Assembly (NCBI GenBank): GCA_050302475.1 | Contig: JBNLBF010000007.1 | Span: forward strand, 62,001-126,000 | From: NORP23 sp050302475 | Lineage (GTDB): Bacteria > Pseudomonadota > Alphaproteobacteria > Rhodobacterales > Rhodobacteraceae | Reading direction: 5' to 3' | Length of the DNA stretch: 64,000 nt | Shown here: piece after piece, positions 10,546-19,652 of the stretch | Layout: every line of letters starts with the position of its first letter | How positions within the stretch are numbered: the stretch's first letter is position 1 | The notes under the pieces: model-generated | The model's input: the letters and a program-made list of their open reading frames with translations, nothing else | Told to the model about the DNA's origin: nothing | Database searches by the model: none | Program-made: the position numbers and the translations under genes

Positions 10546-11523
10546 TTAAGCCTCGGGCTCCGGCGTCCCTGCCTTGCCGCCGGCCCATTTCACCGCGCGA
10601 TCCTTCAGCTTCACGAATTTTTTCGAGACATTGGCCAGATGCCCTTCCCAAACCGGGTCGGGGGTCTGATCCTCGATCACCTCGAAATAGACCTGCATCA
10701 TGCAGGCCAGCGCGAACGGATCCAGCAGCGCCTTCTTCACCGCCCAGGCGAAGATGATGGCGAAGACAAACCCGCCAGCCGACCATGCGCCCGGGATCAG
10801 CCAGACGAAAAACGCCGCTGGTGCCAGCATCAGCAGGAAGACGACGAAGGACAACACATAGACAAACAGCGCCAGAAACGCAGCATTCTTGATGATATGC
10901 TTGGAGTTCTGGGCGTAATAGACCAACCCCTCCTGCGCAGTTTCCCACGGATTGTCGGCGTCTTTCTTGATGATATAGGCGAGGATGATCTCGTCCAGAA
11001 AGCCAACCGCGATCTTCAGGAATGCTTTGAACACGCCGACCAGATTTTGCAGCGCAGGAATCGGGATTAGCGAGGCGATGCCTTCCAACATCCCGGTCAC
11101 CATGCGGATCACCCCAGTGATCAACTGGTCCATGACGAAGAGGATATTCGCTTCCTTGAAGCGATCTTTGACGATCTTCTGAGCATATTCGACCTGTCCG
11201 CGCCCGCCGGGCAGCTCTTTGCCTTGCATAAGTTCGATCATCACGGCGATATGTCCGGCCTTAACCATATAAAGCAGATATTCGCGCAAGAAATAGAGCG
11301 CCCCGGCGGACAGCGCAAACCCGATGGAGCCGCCGTAGAAGATCGCGCCGGCGCGGAAATCATCATCGCCAAACGCCCCGATACCCCAGCCGATCCCGGC
11401 GCCAACACCGGTCGCCGCCACGAAAGCTGCAGAAATGCCAAAATACACAATCACCCGGAAAATCACGAACGGCAGGGTCTTTATCATCAGACCCATAGCC
11501 TTAGTCATGCTAAAATCCCACAT
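10546..11523 (-). CDS. Multi-pass membrane protein of unknown function
   Basis: I do not recognise a named family. The chosen ATG at 11523 has a good ribosome site (AGGGGGC) and gives 325 residues; an open frame extends to 11643 but would overlap the divergent gene. There are about six hydrophobic segments: near the N-terminus (TLPFVIFRVIVYFG), around residue 60, and three or four in the C-terminal half (ALFVYVLSFVVFLLMLAP). Between them lies a long charged stretch with amphipathic helices. The tail is Lys/Pro rich and ends in PEPEA. It is convergent with mutS and shares no obvious operon. Confidence 0.75.
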   Translation of the reverse strand: MWDFSMTKAMGLMIKTLPFVIFRVIVYFGISAAFVAATGVGAGIGWGIGAFGDDDFRAGAIFYGGSIGFALSAGALYFLREYLLYMVKAGHIAVMIELMQGKELPGGRGQVEYAQKIVKDRFKEANILFVMDQLITGVIRMVTGMLEGIASLIPIPALQNLVGVFKAFLKIAVGFLDEIILAYIIKKDADNPWETAQEGLVYYAQNSKHIIKNAAFLALFVYVLSFVVFLLMLAPAAFFVWLIPGAWSAGGFVFAIIFAWAVKKALLDPFALACMMQVYFEVIEDQTPDPVWEGHLANVSKKFVKLKDRAVKWAGGKAGTPEPEA

Positions 11524-11628
11524 GGGAGCCCCCTGATTATTTCCGCGGCAGTATATCCTAAGATTTTGTGACCACAACTCTGTTGACGTTTCCCCTCCGT
11601 GCGCCATCTTGAGGGGGAAAGGGCGACA

Positions 11629-12777
11629 ATGGCGGAAATCCATATCGACATGCTACAATCCATCGACGGGATCGACGCCGCCGACTGGGACCGCTGTGCG
11701 GGCGCGGACCCGTTTGACCCGTTCACCACGCACCGGTTCCTGAAAGCGTTGGAGGATAGCGGCTCGGTCGGGGGGCAATCCGGCTGGCAGCCTTATCATC
11801 TGGTCGCTCGGATGGAGGGACAGGTGATCGGGGTGATGCCGCTCTACGCCAAAAGCCACTCGCAGGGCGAATATATCTTCGATCACAGCTTTGCACATGC
11901 CTATGAACAGGCAGGCGGGCGCTACTACCCGAAGCTGCAATGTGCTGTGCCGTTTACACCGGCGACCGGGCGACGGTTGCTGGCGGATACGGATCTTGCG
12001 CGTCGGGCTTTGCTGGATGGCGCGATGCAGCTGACGCGAAACAATCACCTGTCGTCATTCCACGTGACCTTCTGTACGGCAGAGGAATATGCCTTCGCCG
12101 GTGAGTTGGGTCTGTTGCAACGCATGACTCAGCAATTTCACTGGGAAAACAACGGTTACGCTGATTTCGACGCGTTTCTGGCAGACCTGTCCAGCCGCAA
12201 ACGCAAGAATATCCGCAAGGAACGCGCGACCGCACAGGCGTTTGGCGGAAAGATTGTGCAACTGACCGGGGAGGCCATCGAACCCCACCATTGGGACGCC
12301 TTCTGGCGATTTTATCAGGACACTGGCAGCCGCAAATGGGGGCGGCCCTACCTGACCCGCGAATTCTTTGACTGTGCACAGGAAACGCTGCGCGATGATA
12401 TCCTGCTCGTGCTGGCCGAACGCGAAGGGCGCTACATCGCCGGGGCGCTGAATTTCATCGGTGGCGAGACCCTGTTTGGCCGCTATTGGGGCTGCGTCGA
12501 GGATCATTCCTGCCTGCATTTTGAACTGTGTTATTATCAGGCAATTGATTACGCGATCGCGCACGGGCTGGACCGGGTCGAGGCCGGGGCGCAGGGCGAG
12601 CATAAGCTGGCACGCGGCTATCTGCCTTCGCCCGTCTACTCGCTGCACTATCTGCCCGACGAAGGCTTTCGCCGTGCCGTTGACGAATATCTGCGTCACG
12701 AGCGCGAGGCGGTGGGCGAGGATATCGAGATCATGACCAGTTACGGCCCGTTCAAAAAAGTGGAGGATGCCGAATGA
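11629..12777 (+). CDS. COG3146 / DUF482 GNAT-fold acyltransferase
   Basis: A 382-residue protein from the ATG at 11629, preceded by the ribosome site GGGGGAAAGG. It matches the DUF482 (COG3146) family, a FemAB-like double GNAT fold annotated as possible peptidoglycan-related or general N-acyltransferase; the true substrate is unknown. Family marks are SSRKRKNIRKERA near residue 190 and the C-terminal EAGAQGEHKLARGYLP segment. The stop overlaps the start of the pterin dehydratase gene by four bases, so it heads a coupled run of three genes. Confidence 0.8.
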   Translation: MAEIHIDMLQSIDGIDAADWDRCAGADPFDPFTTHRFLKALEDSGSVGGQSGWQPYHLVARMEGQVIGVMPLYAKSHSQGEYIFDHSFAHAYEQAGGRYYPKLQCAVPFTPATGRRLLADTDLARRALLDGAMQLTRNNHLSSFHVTFCTAEEYAFAGELGLLQRMTQQFHWENNGYADFDAFLADLSSRKRKNIRKERATAQAFGGKIVQLTGEAIEPHHWDAFWRFYQDTGSRKWGRPYLTREFFDCAQETLRDDILLVLAEREGRYIAGALNFIGGETLFGRYWGCVEDHSCLHFELCYYQAIDYAIAHGLDRVEAGAQGEHKLARGYLPSPVYSLHYLPDEGFRRAVDEYLRHEREAVGEDIEIMTSYGPFKKVEDAE

Positions 12778-13073
12778 TGTCACCCAAATTGACCGACGCC
12801 GAACGCGCGAACCTGTTGCCGGAACTGTTCGCCGACGGGTGGGAACCGATGGCAGAGCGGGATGCACTGACCAAAACCTTCAAATTCCCGGATTTTGTTG
12901 CTGCCTTCGGTTGGATGACGCAGGTCGCGATCCTTGCGGAAAAGATGAATCACCACCCGGAATGGACGAATGTCTACAATTCGGTGGAGGTCACCCTGAT
13001 CAGTCATGACGCGAAGGGCCTGACCGACCGCGACGTGAAACTGGCGCGGAAAATGGACGAACTGGCCGGGTGA
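12774..13073 (+). CDS. phhB: 4a-hydroxytetrahydrobiopterin dehydratase (pterin carbinolamine dehydratase)
   Basis: A 99-residue PCD family protein. It shows the active-site pattern NHHPEW (three catalytic His/Trp positions) and the C-terminal DVKLARKMDEL. It dehydrates 4a-hydroxytetrahydropterin after aromatic amino acid hydroxylation. No phenylalanine hydroxylase gene lies in the window, so the pterin-using partner is elsewhere or the role differs. It starts inside the stop of the upstream acyltransferase (ATGATG), and its stop is inside the GTG start of the next gene (GTGA). Confidence 0.92.
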   Translation: MMSPKLTDAERANLLPELFADGWEPMAERDALTKTFKFPDFVAAFGWMTQVAILAEKMNHHPEWTNVYNSVEVTLISHDAKGLTDRDVKLARKMDELAG

Positions 13074-13909
13074 ATCGCTGCGATCAAGCCATTGCCGACT
13101 GGCACCTGACGGACATGTCGCCACTGGCGGAAACGCCGACCAGTGAGGTGTACCGTGCGACCAGTCCCGATCACGGGCCGGTCGTGGTCAAACTGCTGAA
13201 ACCTTACGGCGAGGATGAGATCCTTGGCGTCAACCTCTTGCATTGGCTCGATGGTGACGGCGCGGCGCGGGTGTTCGATGTGCGCGAGATGGGCGTTCTG
13301 ATGGAATTTGTGCCGGGGCAGACGCTGGGCGACATGGTCCGGCGTGGCGATGACGCACAGGCGATGGAGATCGCGGCGGATATGCTCCTCGCGCTGCAAA
13401 AACCGCGACCGCACCCGCCCGGACTGCGGGCGTTGCAGGACCAGTTTCGAAGCCTGCTTGGTCAGAATCCCAACCAATGGCCTGAGGAACATCAGCAGCA
13501 TGTCCGCGATGCGATCCGCGTCGCACAGATGTTATTTGCCGAGGATCAGGCGCAAATCCCCCTCCACGGTGATTTCCATCACGACAATATCCTGCAGTCG
13601 GATCGGGGCTGGCTGGTCATTGACCCGAAAGGTCTGATCGGGGACCCCTATTACGAGGCCGCCAACCTGTTCCAGAACCCTGTTGGCGCGGGGGAGCTTG
13701 CACAGGACCCGGCGCGGATCGACCATATGTCACGAGTCATCGCCAATTGTATGGGATGGGACCGCGCCCGGCTGTTGCGTTGGGCGCAGGCGCATGTAGC
13801 GCTGTCGGCTTGTTGGCACAAGGAGTCGGGCAATCAGGCGGATTTCCAGTTTGACTTATTGCCCAAGCTGGCCGATGCCGTCACCCGGGCAGAACAGGGG
13901 ACCATATGA
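13070..13909 (+). CDS. Aminoglycoside phosphotransferase-fold kinase (APH(6)/Hur-like)
   Basis: A 279-residue protein-kinase-fold small-molecule kinase starting at GTG (overlap GTGA with the previous stop). It carries the catalytic loop HGDFHHDNIL (about residues 164-173) and the metal-binding segment VIDPKGLIGD, a pattern typical of the streptomycin 6-kinase / hydroxyurea-resistance family. Family members outside resistance plasmids often act on unknown metabolites, so antibiotic resistance should not be assumed from this context of housekeeping genes. Its TGA overlaps the ATG of the rsmD fragment at 13906, showing that rsmD was ancestrally coupled to it. Confidence 0.8.
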   Translation: MNRCDQAIADWHLTDMSPLAETPTSEVYRATSPDHGPVVVKLLKPYGEDEILGVNLLHWLDGDGAARVFDVREMGVLMEFVPGQTLGDMVRRGDDAQAMEIAADMLLALQKPRPHPPGLRALQDQFRSLLGQNPNQWPEEHQQHVRDAIRVAQMLFAEDQAQIPLHGDFHHDNILQSDRGWLVIDPKGLIGDPYYEAANLFQNPVGAGELAQDPARIDHMSRVIANCMGWDRARLLRWAQAHVALSACWHKESGNQADFQFDLLPKLADAVTRAEQGTI

Positions 13910-13952
13910 GAATCATCGGCGGCAGGTTTCGCGGCACGGCATTGGCAGCCGT
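13906..13952 (+). repeat. Direct repeat, copy 1 (5' end of rsmD)
   Basis: The 47 bases starting at the ATG match 15066-15112 with only two substitutions (third-codon A/G and T/C), then similarity stops abruptly. Copy 2 is the true start of rsmD. The repeats flank a 1.1 kb segment carrying a dioxygenase-like gene. Confidence 0.9.
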
Positions 13953-14070
13953 CGATGCGATGAACGACCCGCGCGCCTATATGGTTGGCAAGCGGCTGAT
14001 CGAGGGCGGAAAATCCCCCACCCCCGACTTGGTTTCCGATCCGGAATCCGACGTAAAGTCCTTGCTTTAA
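13906..14070 (+). pseudogene. Chimeric 54-codon open frame: rsmD N-terminus joined to an unrelated tail
   Basis: The frame begins with MRIIGGRFRGTALAAV, identical to the first 16 residues of RsmD, then continues with an unrelated sequence (DAMNDPRAYMVGKRLIEGG and so on, ending DVKSLL). The tail looks like the C-terminal end of some other protein, which I cannot name. The ATG overlaps the kinase stop by four bases, so it could still be translated. The TAA at 14068-14070 overlaps the stop of the convergent dioxygenase-like gene. It has none of the methyltransferase motifs and is best read as a recombination scar, although a small expressed peptide is possible. Confidence 0.7.
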
Positions 14071-14849
14071 TCCATCCTCAACCCACAAGCTTGACGGATT
14101 GCCACTTGAACGGGCGAAGGCGGCAATACCGGATCAAACGACCCGGTTGGGATCAGCGGCGGTTGTGCCATGACCTTTGGGTTTGTTCCGGTATGACGCT
14201 GCGCAGCATGCACCAGAAACGGATGACACAGGTAAACCGTCCCCGCTTTGCCTGTCGCCAGAACCTTCGGGCAATCTGCGGTTTCTGCAAACCCGTTCTC
14301 GGCCAATTCGCGCAGGGTTAGTCCTGCTTTGCCATGGGGCAACAACTGTCGCGCGATGGTGGCGTGGGAACCAACCCGAATGCGCGTCGGCGCATCACGC
14401 TCCGACACATCGGAATAGAGCAACAGCATCAGCAAAGCACGATGGTCGCTGGTGATATTCACCCGCCAGTTCAGGAAGTCCGGATCCTCGGTCCCGAAAC
14501 TCATATCGACATGCCAACCCGTGTCGCCCGGATCCTCGGGCGAGGGGAACCGCACCGGAAAGGTGCCAATTGCACCGGGGCGTATCCAGCGCCCTTGCCC
14601 TACCAGTGCGTCATAAGCCGCGTGAAGTTGCGGCGTGTTTGCGGTCGCCACGATGTCAGGATGGGTTTGCATACCCAACCTGACCACCGGTGAGGGATCA
14701 TCCGGGTCGGCGTCTATCTGTTGCCACAGAAGCGCACGAACACGGGCTGCGTCGCCCTCAGAAAAGGCGTTGTCGATCCTGACATAGCCGTCATTAATAA
14801 ATTGGGTGATGTGCCGGTTATCCAGACCGGTGATGTTTTGATGTTCCAT
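14067..14849 (-). CDS. Phytanoyl-CoA dioxygenase (PhyH) family protein
   Basis: A 260-residue Fe(II)/2-oxoglutarate-dependent oxygenase-like protein. It has the facial triad pattern HVD (in GWHVDMSF) and a distal His in CHPFLVHAAQ followed by an Arg/Thr-rich strand. The ATG at 14849 has a GGAG site six bases upstream; an ATG at 14861 is the alternative. Members hydroxylate varied small molecules and the substrate here is unknown. The gene lies opposite to its neighbours, between an rsmD 5' fragment and intact rsmD, so it was most likely inserted into an older kinase-rsmD junction. Confidence 0.8.
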   Translation of the reverse strand: MEHQNITGLDNRHITQFINDGYVRIDNAFSEGDAARVRALLWQQIDADPDDPSPVVRLGMQTHPDIVATANTPQLHAAYDALVGQGRWIRPGAIGTFPVRFPSPEDPGDTGWHVDMSFGTEDPDFLNWRVNITSDHRALLMLLLYSDVSERDAPTRIRVGSHATIARQLLPHGKAGLTLRELAENGFAETADCPKVLATGKAGTVYLCHPFLVHAAQRHTGTNPKVMAQPPLIPTGSFDPVLPPSPVQVAIRQACGLRMD

Positions 14850-15065
14850 AAAATTCTCCATCAGGCCAACGCAAGTGCGTGACCATTAACCTTCTGGCGC
14901 GGGGCGCCGATGACTGTGAAGATCAGCCCAGAAAGAAGGTAGAGGAGGATTTGAACATATACATCGTGAGGGCATATTCTTGTGAATTCGCCGGGATTGC
15001 AAGATGGGATGCTTGTCAAAATCAGCAAGCGCCCCTAGCGTTCCCACGAACAAATCGAGGTGGAA

Positions 15066-15112
15066 ATGAGGATCATCGGCGGCAGGTTTCGCGGCACGGC
15101 ACTGGCAGCCGT
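15066..15112 (+). repeat. Direct repeat, copy 2 (start of intact rsmD)
   Basis: The partner of 13906-13952 (45 of 47 identical). This copy continues into a complete rsmD gene. The 216 bases between the dioxygenase gene start and this repeat (14850-15065) hold no gene that I can support, and presumably contain promoters for both directions. Confidence 0.9.
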
Positions 15113-15611
15113 TGGCAAGGGGGACGCCGCCGCGCATCTGCGCCCGACAACCGACCGCGTCCGCGAAAGCCTGTTTAACGTCCTGACGCACGGTTATGGG
15201 CTGGAGGGCGCGCAGGTGCTGGACCTGTTCGCGGGAACCGGGGCGCTGGGGCTGGAGGCGCTGTCGCGTGGTGCGTCGCGCGTGACCTTCGTGGATGACG
15301 GGCGCGTCGCCCAGAAGCTGCTGACGGAAAACATCACCAAGCTGCGGGTTGCGGATGAAACCACCGTGATCCGGCGCGATGCCACGCGGTTGGGGGTGGG
15401 GGAACCGCATGACCTGATCTTCCTCGACCCGCCCTATGGCAAGGGTCTGGGGGAAAAGGCGCTGGCGGCGGCCATTGCCGGGGGCTGGATTGCACCCGGC
15501 GCCCTGATCGTTTGGGAGGAAGGCGGGGCAGTGACCCCTCCGCTCGGGGTAGCGCAACTGGACGAACGCAAATATGGCGACAGCACGATCCGACTGTTCC
15601 GCCACGTCTGA
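15066..15611 (+). CDS. rsmD: 16S rRNA (guanine(966)-N2)-methyltransferase RsmD
   Basis: A 181-residue Rossmann-fold methyltransferase that methylates G966 of 16S rRNA using S-adenosylmethionine. It starts with the family-typical MRIIGGRFRG, has the SAM motif DLFAGTGALG (53-62) and the catalytic DPPY (121-124). The ATG at 15066 follows the ribosome site GAGGTGGA; the GTG at 15060 is a worse start. It formerly adjoined the upstream kinase gene, as shown by a duplicate of its first 47 bases at that gene's stop codon. The gene itself is complete. Confidence 0.96.
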   Translation: MRIIGGRFRGTALAAVGKGDAAAHLRPTTDRVRESLFNVLTHGYGLEGAQVLDLFAGTGALGLEALSRGASRVTFVDDGRVAQKLLTENITKLRVADETTVIRRDATRLGVGEPHDLIFLDPPYGKGLGEKALAAAIAGGWIAPGALIVWEEGGAVTPPLGVAQLDERKYGDSTIRLFRHV

Positions 15612-15673
15612 TCTTTCTTTTTTCCGAAATATCCCCATATATCCCGCAGGATTAACGAAAAGGGATTTTACCC

Positions 15674-16123
15674 ATGCTTGTCGATTACGGTGACCTGTCA
15701 AACCGCATTGCTGCACTGGTCGATGGTGAAAATGACGTCATTTCTAAAATGGCCACCATCGCGTGCGAGGTGTATTTTTCAGACGACCGGTTCGACTGGG
15801 TCGGGTTTTACCGCAATGTCGGCAATGACACTCTGAAAATCGGCCCCTATCAGGGTGGGCATGGCTGCCTGACGATCCCGTTTTCCAAAGGTGTTTGCGG
15901 GATGGCAGCGCGGACGAAATCGGTTCAGTTGGTGGCAGATGTGGACAAGTTTCCGGGCCATATCGCCTGTTCCTCGTCAACCGAATCCGAGCTGGTTCTG
16001 CCCGTCCTGAACCGCGCTGGCGAATTGCTGGGGGTCTTTGACCTCGACAGCAATCAGCGCGAGGCGTTCAAGCCGCTGGATGCGGAGATGCTGACGTTGA
16101 TCTTGCGGAATGCATTTGCCTAA
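15674..16123 (+). CDS. msrC: Free methionine-(R)-sulfoxide reductase (GAF domain)
   Basis: A 149-residue single GAF-domain enzyme that reduces free L-methionine-(R)-sulfoxide, a step in oxidative damage repair. Cys65, Cys75 (GVCG) and Cys99 (HIACSS) have the same spacing (10 and 24) as the three catalytic cysteines of the E. coli enzyme, C84, C94 and C118, so the enzyme should be active. The core EsELVLPVLN and GVFDLDS segments are conserved. It stands between rsmD and the purine salvage pair, with its own 60-base upstream gap. Confidence 0.92.
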   Translation: MLVDYGDLSNRIAALVDGENDVISKMATIACEVYFSDDRFDWVGFYRNVGNDTLKIGPYQGGHGCLTIPFSKGVCGMAARTKSVQLVADVDKFPGHIACSSSTESELVLPVLNRAGELLGVFDLDSNQREAFKPLDAEMLTLILRNAFA

Positions 16124-16188
16124 CCCTTTGTCGTTACGTCACAAATTATTCGCTTGAACAGGTCCGTGACCTTGTGCGAAATTGCTGC

Positions 16189-17994
16189 ATGACGATACAT
16201 CCCTTAAAATCATGGGCTGATGTTGCCCCCCGCCTGATCGACGTGGCCTCGGGCCGCGCCTTTGCTGACATGGTGATCCGTGGCGGGCAATGGGTGAATG
16301 TGCATTCACGCGAAGTTATTCCCGGCAGCGATATCGCCATTGCCGACGGACGTTTCGCCTATTGCGGGCCGGATGCCAGCGCGATGATCGGACCTGATAC
16401 ACAGGTGATCGAGGCCGAGGGGCGTTACATCATGCCCGGCCTGTGTGACGGCCATATGCATATCGAAAGCGGTATGCTGACGGTTACACAATTCGCCCGC
16501 GCCGTGATCCCGCACGGCACCACGTCAATGTTTGTCGACCCCCACGAAATTGCCAATGTTATGGGGCTGGAAGGTGTCCGCCTGATGCATGACGAGGCCT
16601 TGGCGCAGCGGATCAACGTTTTCGTCCAAATGCCTTCCTGCGCGCCCTCGGCCCCCGGGCTGGAAACAACGGGGTTTGAAATCACGCCGGATGATGTCGC
16701 CGAGGCGATGGGCTGGCCGAATATCATCGGGCTGGGGGAGATGATGAATTTCCCCGGAGTCATGAATAACGACCCGAAGATGCTGGCGATACTGGCAGCG
16801 ACGCAACGCGCCGGGAAGGTTGTTGGCGGGCATTATGCCTCGCCCGATCTGAAAGGTTTCCACGCCTATGCGGCGGGGGGGCCGGCGGACGATCACGAGG
16901 GGACATCGGAAGATGACGCGATTGCCCGCGTGCGTCAGGGGATGCGCTCGATGATGCGGCTGGGATCAGCCTGGTATGATGTCGAGGCGCAGGTGACCGC
17001 CGTGACCGAACGTGGTCTGGACCCGCGGAACTTTATCCTCTGCACCGACGATTGCCACTCCGGCACCTTGGTGAATGACGGCCACATGAACCGCGTGGTG
17101 CGGCACGCGATGGACTGTGGTCTGGACCCGCTGATCGCGATCCAGATGGCAACGATCAATACCGCGACGCATTTCGGGTTGGAGCGCGAGCTGGGCTCGG
17201 TGACCCCGGGGCGGCGGGCGGACGTGATCCTGACCTCGGATCTGCGCAGCCTGCCGATTGAAACCGTGATCGCTCGGGGTCAGGTGATTGCCGAGGATGG
17301 AGAGCTTATTGGCGAAGAAGAGCCGTTTGACTGGCCGGAAAAGGCGCGGCAATCGGTGAATATGGCCCGCGACCTGATCGCGACGGATTTCGACATTGCC
17401 GCGCCCGATGGCGCGAACGCGGTCAAAGCCCGCGTCATCGGTGTTGTGGAAAATCAGGCCCCGACCAAGGCGCTGACGGCTGACCTGTCGGTCGAAAACG
17501 GACTTGCCGTCGGTGATCCGGCGCAGGACGTGTGCCAGATCGCGCTGGTGGAACGCCACCGCGCGACGGGTGGTGTGACCAACGCATTCGTCAGCGGATT
17601 TGGCTATACCGGCGACTGCGCCGTGGCCTCGACCGTCGCGCATGATAGTCATCATATGATCGTTGTCGGCACGTCGAAAACCGACATGGCGCTGGCCGCG
17701 AACCGGCTGCGCACGGTGGGCGGCGGCGTCACCGTATTCAAGGACGGGAAGGAGCTGGCACTGGTCAAGCTACCCATTGGCGGACTGATGTCCGACGCTC
17801 CGGCGGCCGAGGTTGCCGCCGACGCCCAAGCCATCGTTGCCGCGATGCAGGCCTGCGGCTGCAAACTGAACAACGCCTATATGCAGCACTCGCTGCTGGC
17901 ATTGGTTGTGATCCCGGAACTCCGGATTTCAGACATCGGATTGATCGACGTCACGACCTTCAAAGAAACACCCTTATTTTTGGAAACTGAATGA
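16189..17994 (+). CDS. ade: Adenine deaminase
   Basis: A 601-residue amidohydrolase-superfamily enzyme converting adenine to hypoxanthine and ammonia. Metal-binding HMHIES (89-94), the family mark DPHEIANV (117-124) and DDCHSGTL are present, as is the C-terminal STVAHDSHHMIVVG segment. The ATG at 16189 gives the usual MT-HPL start; a GTG at 16174 is in frame but adds an untypical MRNCC. Its stop overlaps the AMP nucleosidase start by four bases (ATGA), so the two are coupled: AMP nucleosidase makes adenine and this enzyme deaminates it. Confidence 0.95.
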   Translation: MTIHPLKSWADVAPRLIDVASGRAFADMVIRGGQWVNVHSREVIPGSDIAIADGRFAYCGPDASAMIGPDTQVIEAEGRYIMPGLCDGHMHIESGMLTVTQFARAVIPHGTTSMFVDPHEIANVMGLEGVRLMHDEALAQRINVFVQMPSCAPSAPGLETTGFEITPDDVAEAMGWPNIIGLGEMMNFPGVMNNDPKMLAILAATQRAGKVVGGHYASPDLKGFHAYAAGGPADDHEGTSEDDAIARVRQGMRSMMRLGSAWYDVEAQVTAVTERGLDPRNFILCTDDCHSGTLVNDGHMNRVVRHAMDCGLDPLIAIQMATINTATHFGLERELGSVTPGRRADVILTSDLRSLPIETVIARGQVIAEDGELIGEEEPFDWPEKARQSVNMARDLIATDFDIAAPDGANAVKARVIGVVENQAPTKALTADLSVENGLAVGDPAQDVCQIALVERHRATGGVTNAFVSGFGYTGDCAVASTVAHDSHHMIVVGTSKTDMALAANRLRTVGGGVTVFKDGKELALVKLPIGGLMSDAPAAEVAADAQAIVAAMQACGCKLNNAYMQHSLLALVVIPELRISDIGLIDVTTFKETPLFLETE

Positions 17995-19475
17995 ATAGCA
18001 ATAACTTACACCTGCCGGTAATCGCGCCGGACCCGGTTGAACCGAAACTTTTTGACGATGCAAAATCGGCTGTGGCGGCGGTGCAGAAACTGTATGATTC
18101 CGCCACTGATTTCCTGCGTAGCAATTTCGCTGACGTCATGCAGGGCGGTGAGCTGAAAGGCCGTTACCGCGCCTATTACCCGCAAATCGCCATCACCACG
18201 ACCAGCTTTGCCAAGGTCGATAGCCGCCTGTCCTTCGGCCACGTCGCCGAACCCGGCACCTATCGCGCCACGATCACGCGCCCCGACCTGTTCGCCAATT
18301 ATCTGGAAATGCAGATCGGCCTTTTACTGAAAAATCACGGCGTCCCGATCGAGGTCAGCTTCTCCGGCACACCGCTCCCGCTCCATTTTGCGATGGAGGA
18401 GAACACGCATATCGAAGGCTCGATCGAGGATCGTTTGCAACGCCCGCTCCGCGACGTTTTCGATGTGCCCGATCTGGAAACCACCAATGACCTGATCGTA
18501 AATGGCGAGGCCGGGCTTGACCCCGAAGGCATGCGCGCCCTGTCACCTTTCACCGCGCAGCGGGTGGATTATTCGCTGGCGCGGCTGTCGCATTACACAG
18601 CGACCAGTCCCAGCCATTTCCAGAACCATGTGTTGTTCACCAACTATCAGTTCTACATGGATGAGTTCCTGGAATTCGCCAAGTCGATGCTGAAGGAGCC
18701 GAACTCCGGCTATGACGCCTTGATCGAACCCGGGAATGTCGTGACGACCAAAGGCGGGACCGTTGGCGACCCGATATCCAAGCTGCCGCAAATGCCGACC
18801 TATCACCTGACCGCGCCGAACAATACCGGGATCACGATGATCAATATCGGGGTGGGACCGTCAAACGCGAAAACCATCACCGACCATGTGGCGGTACTGC
18901 GCCCGCATGCGTGGCTGATGCTGGGGCATTGCGCGGGGCTGCGGAATTCGCAGTCGCTGGGTGACTACGTTCTGGCCCACGCCTATGTCCGCGAGGATCA
19001 CGTTTTAGACGACGACCTGCCGACATGGGTCCCGATCCCGGCGCTGGCGGAAATTCAGGTCGCGCTGGAAGACGCGGTGGAAACGGTGACCGGCTACACG
19101 GGTTTCGAGCTGAAAAAGATCATGCGAACCGGCACCGTCGCCACCATCGACAACCGCAACTGGGAGCTGCGTGACCAGTCCGGCCCCGTCCATCGTCTGT
19201 CCCTGTCCCGCGCCATCGCGCTGGATATGGAAAGCGCCACGATTGCCGCGAACGGGTTCCGTTTCCGCGTGCCTTACGGGACGCTGCTATGTGTTTCGGA
19301 TAAACCGCTCCACGGCGAACTGAAGCTGCCCGGTATGGCGACCGCATTTTACAAACGACAGGTGGCCCAGCATTTGCAGATCGGGATCAAGGCTATGCAA
19401 TCACTGAAAGAAATGCCGTTGGAGCGCCTCCATTCCCGGAAACTGCGGTCTTTTGATGAAACGGCGTTTTTGTAG
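17991..19475 (+). CDS. amn: AMP nucleosidase
   Basis: A 494-residue enzyme that splits AMP into adenine and ribose 5-phosphate, the usual length for bacterial Amn. The N-terminal AMP-nucleosidase domain (roughly 20-190) is followed by a nucleoside-phosphorylase-like catalytic domain with ITMINIGVGPSNAKTITDH, HCAGLRNSQSLGDYVLAHAY and the late LDMESATIAANGFRFRVPYG. It is translationally coupled to the upstream adenine deaminase. Together they drain AMP toward hypoxanthine, which fits control of the adenylate pool. Confidence 0.95.
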   Translation: MNSNNLHLPVIAPDPVEPKLFDDAKSAVAAVQKLYDSATDFLRSNFADVMQGGELKGRYRAYYPQIAITTTSFAKVDSRLSFGHVAEPGTYRATITRPDLFANYLEMQIGLLLKNHGVPIEVSFSGTPLPLHFAMEENTHIEGSIEDRLQRPLRDVFDVPDLETTNDLIVNGEAGLDPEGMRALSPFTAQRVDYSLARLSHYTATSPSHFQNHVLFTNYQFYMDEFLEFAKSMLKEPNSGYDALIEPGNVVTTKGGTVGDPISKLPQMPTYHLTAPNNTGITMINIGVGPSNAKTITDHVAVLRPHAWLMLGHCAGLRNSQSLGDYVLAHAYVREDHVLDDDLPTWVPIPALAEIQVALEDAVETVTGYTGFELKKIMRTGTVATIDNRNWELRDQSGPVHRLSLSRAIALDMESATIAANGFRFRVPYGTLLCVSDKPLHGELKLPGMATAFYKRQVAQHLQIGIKAMQSLKEMPLERLHSRKLRSFDETAFL

Positions 19476-19652
19476 ATTCCGAACAGAGTCTAAAACCGAC
19501 CAATCGGGCAACTTTCCGCAGCGTAGCCTTAAAAAAAAGGACGAAATTGCAATTCTATGATTGTTTTTGCTGTTCAAAAACGGTTTAGTCTTTGGGTGAG
19601 CCGTACTGGTTCGTGAAACAAAAGAAACAAAAATTAGGGATACCGTTTTCAA

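Noticed and set aside
13070..13909. APH-like gene as an antibiotic resistance gene
   Set aside because: It is embedded and translationally coupled in a housekeeping operon without mobile elements; resistance cannot be inferred from the fold.
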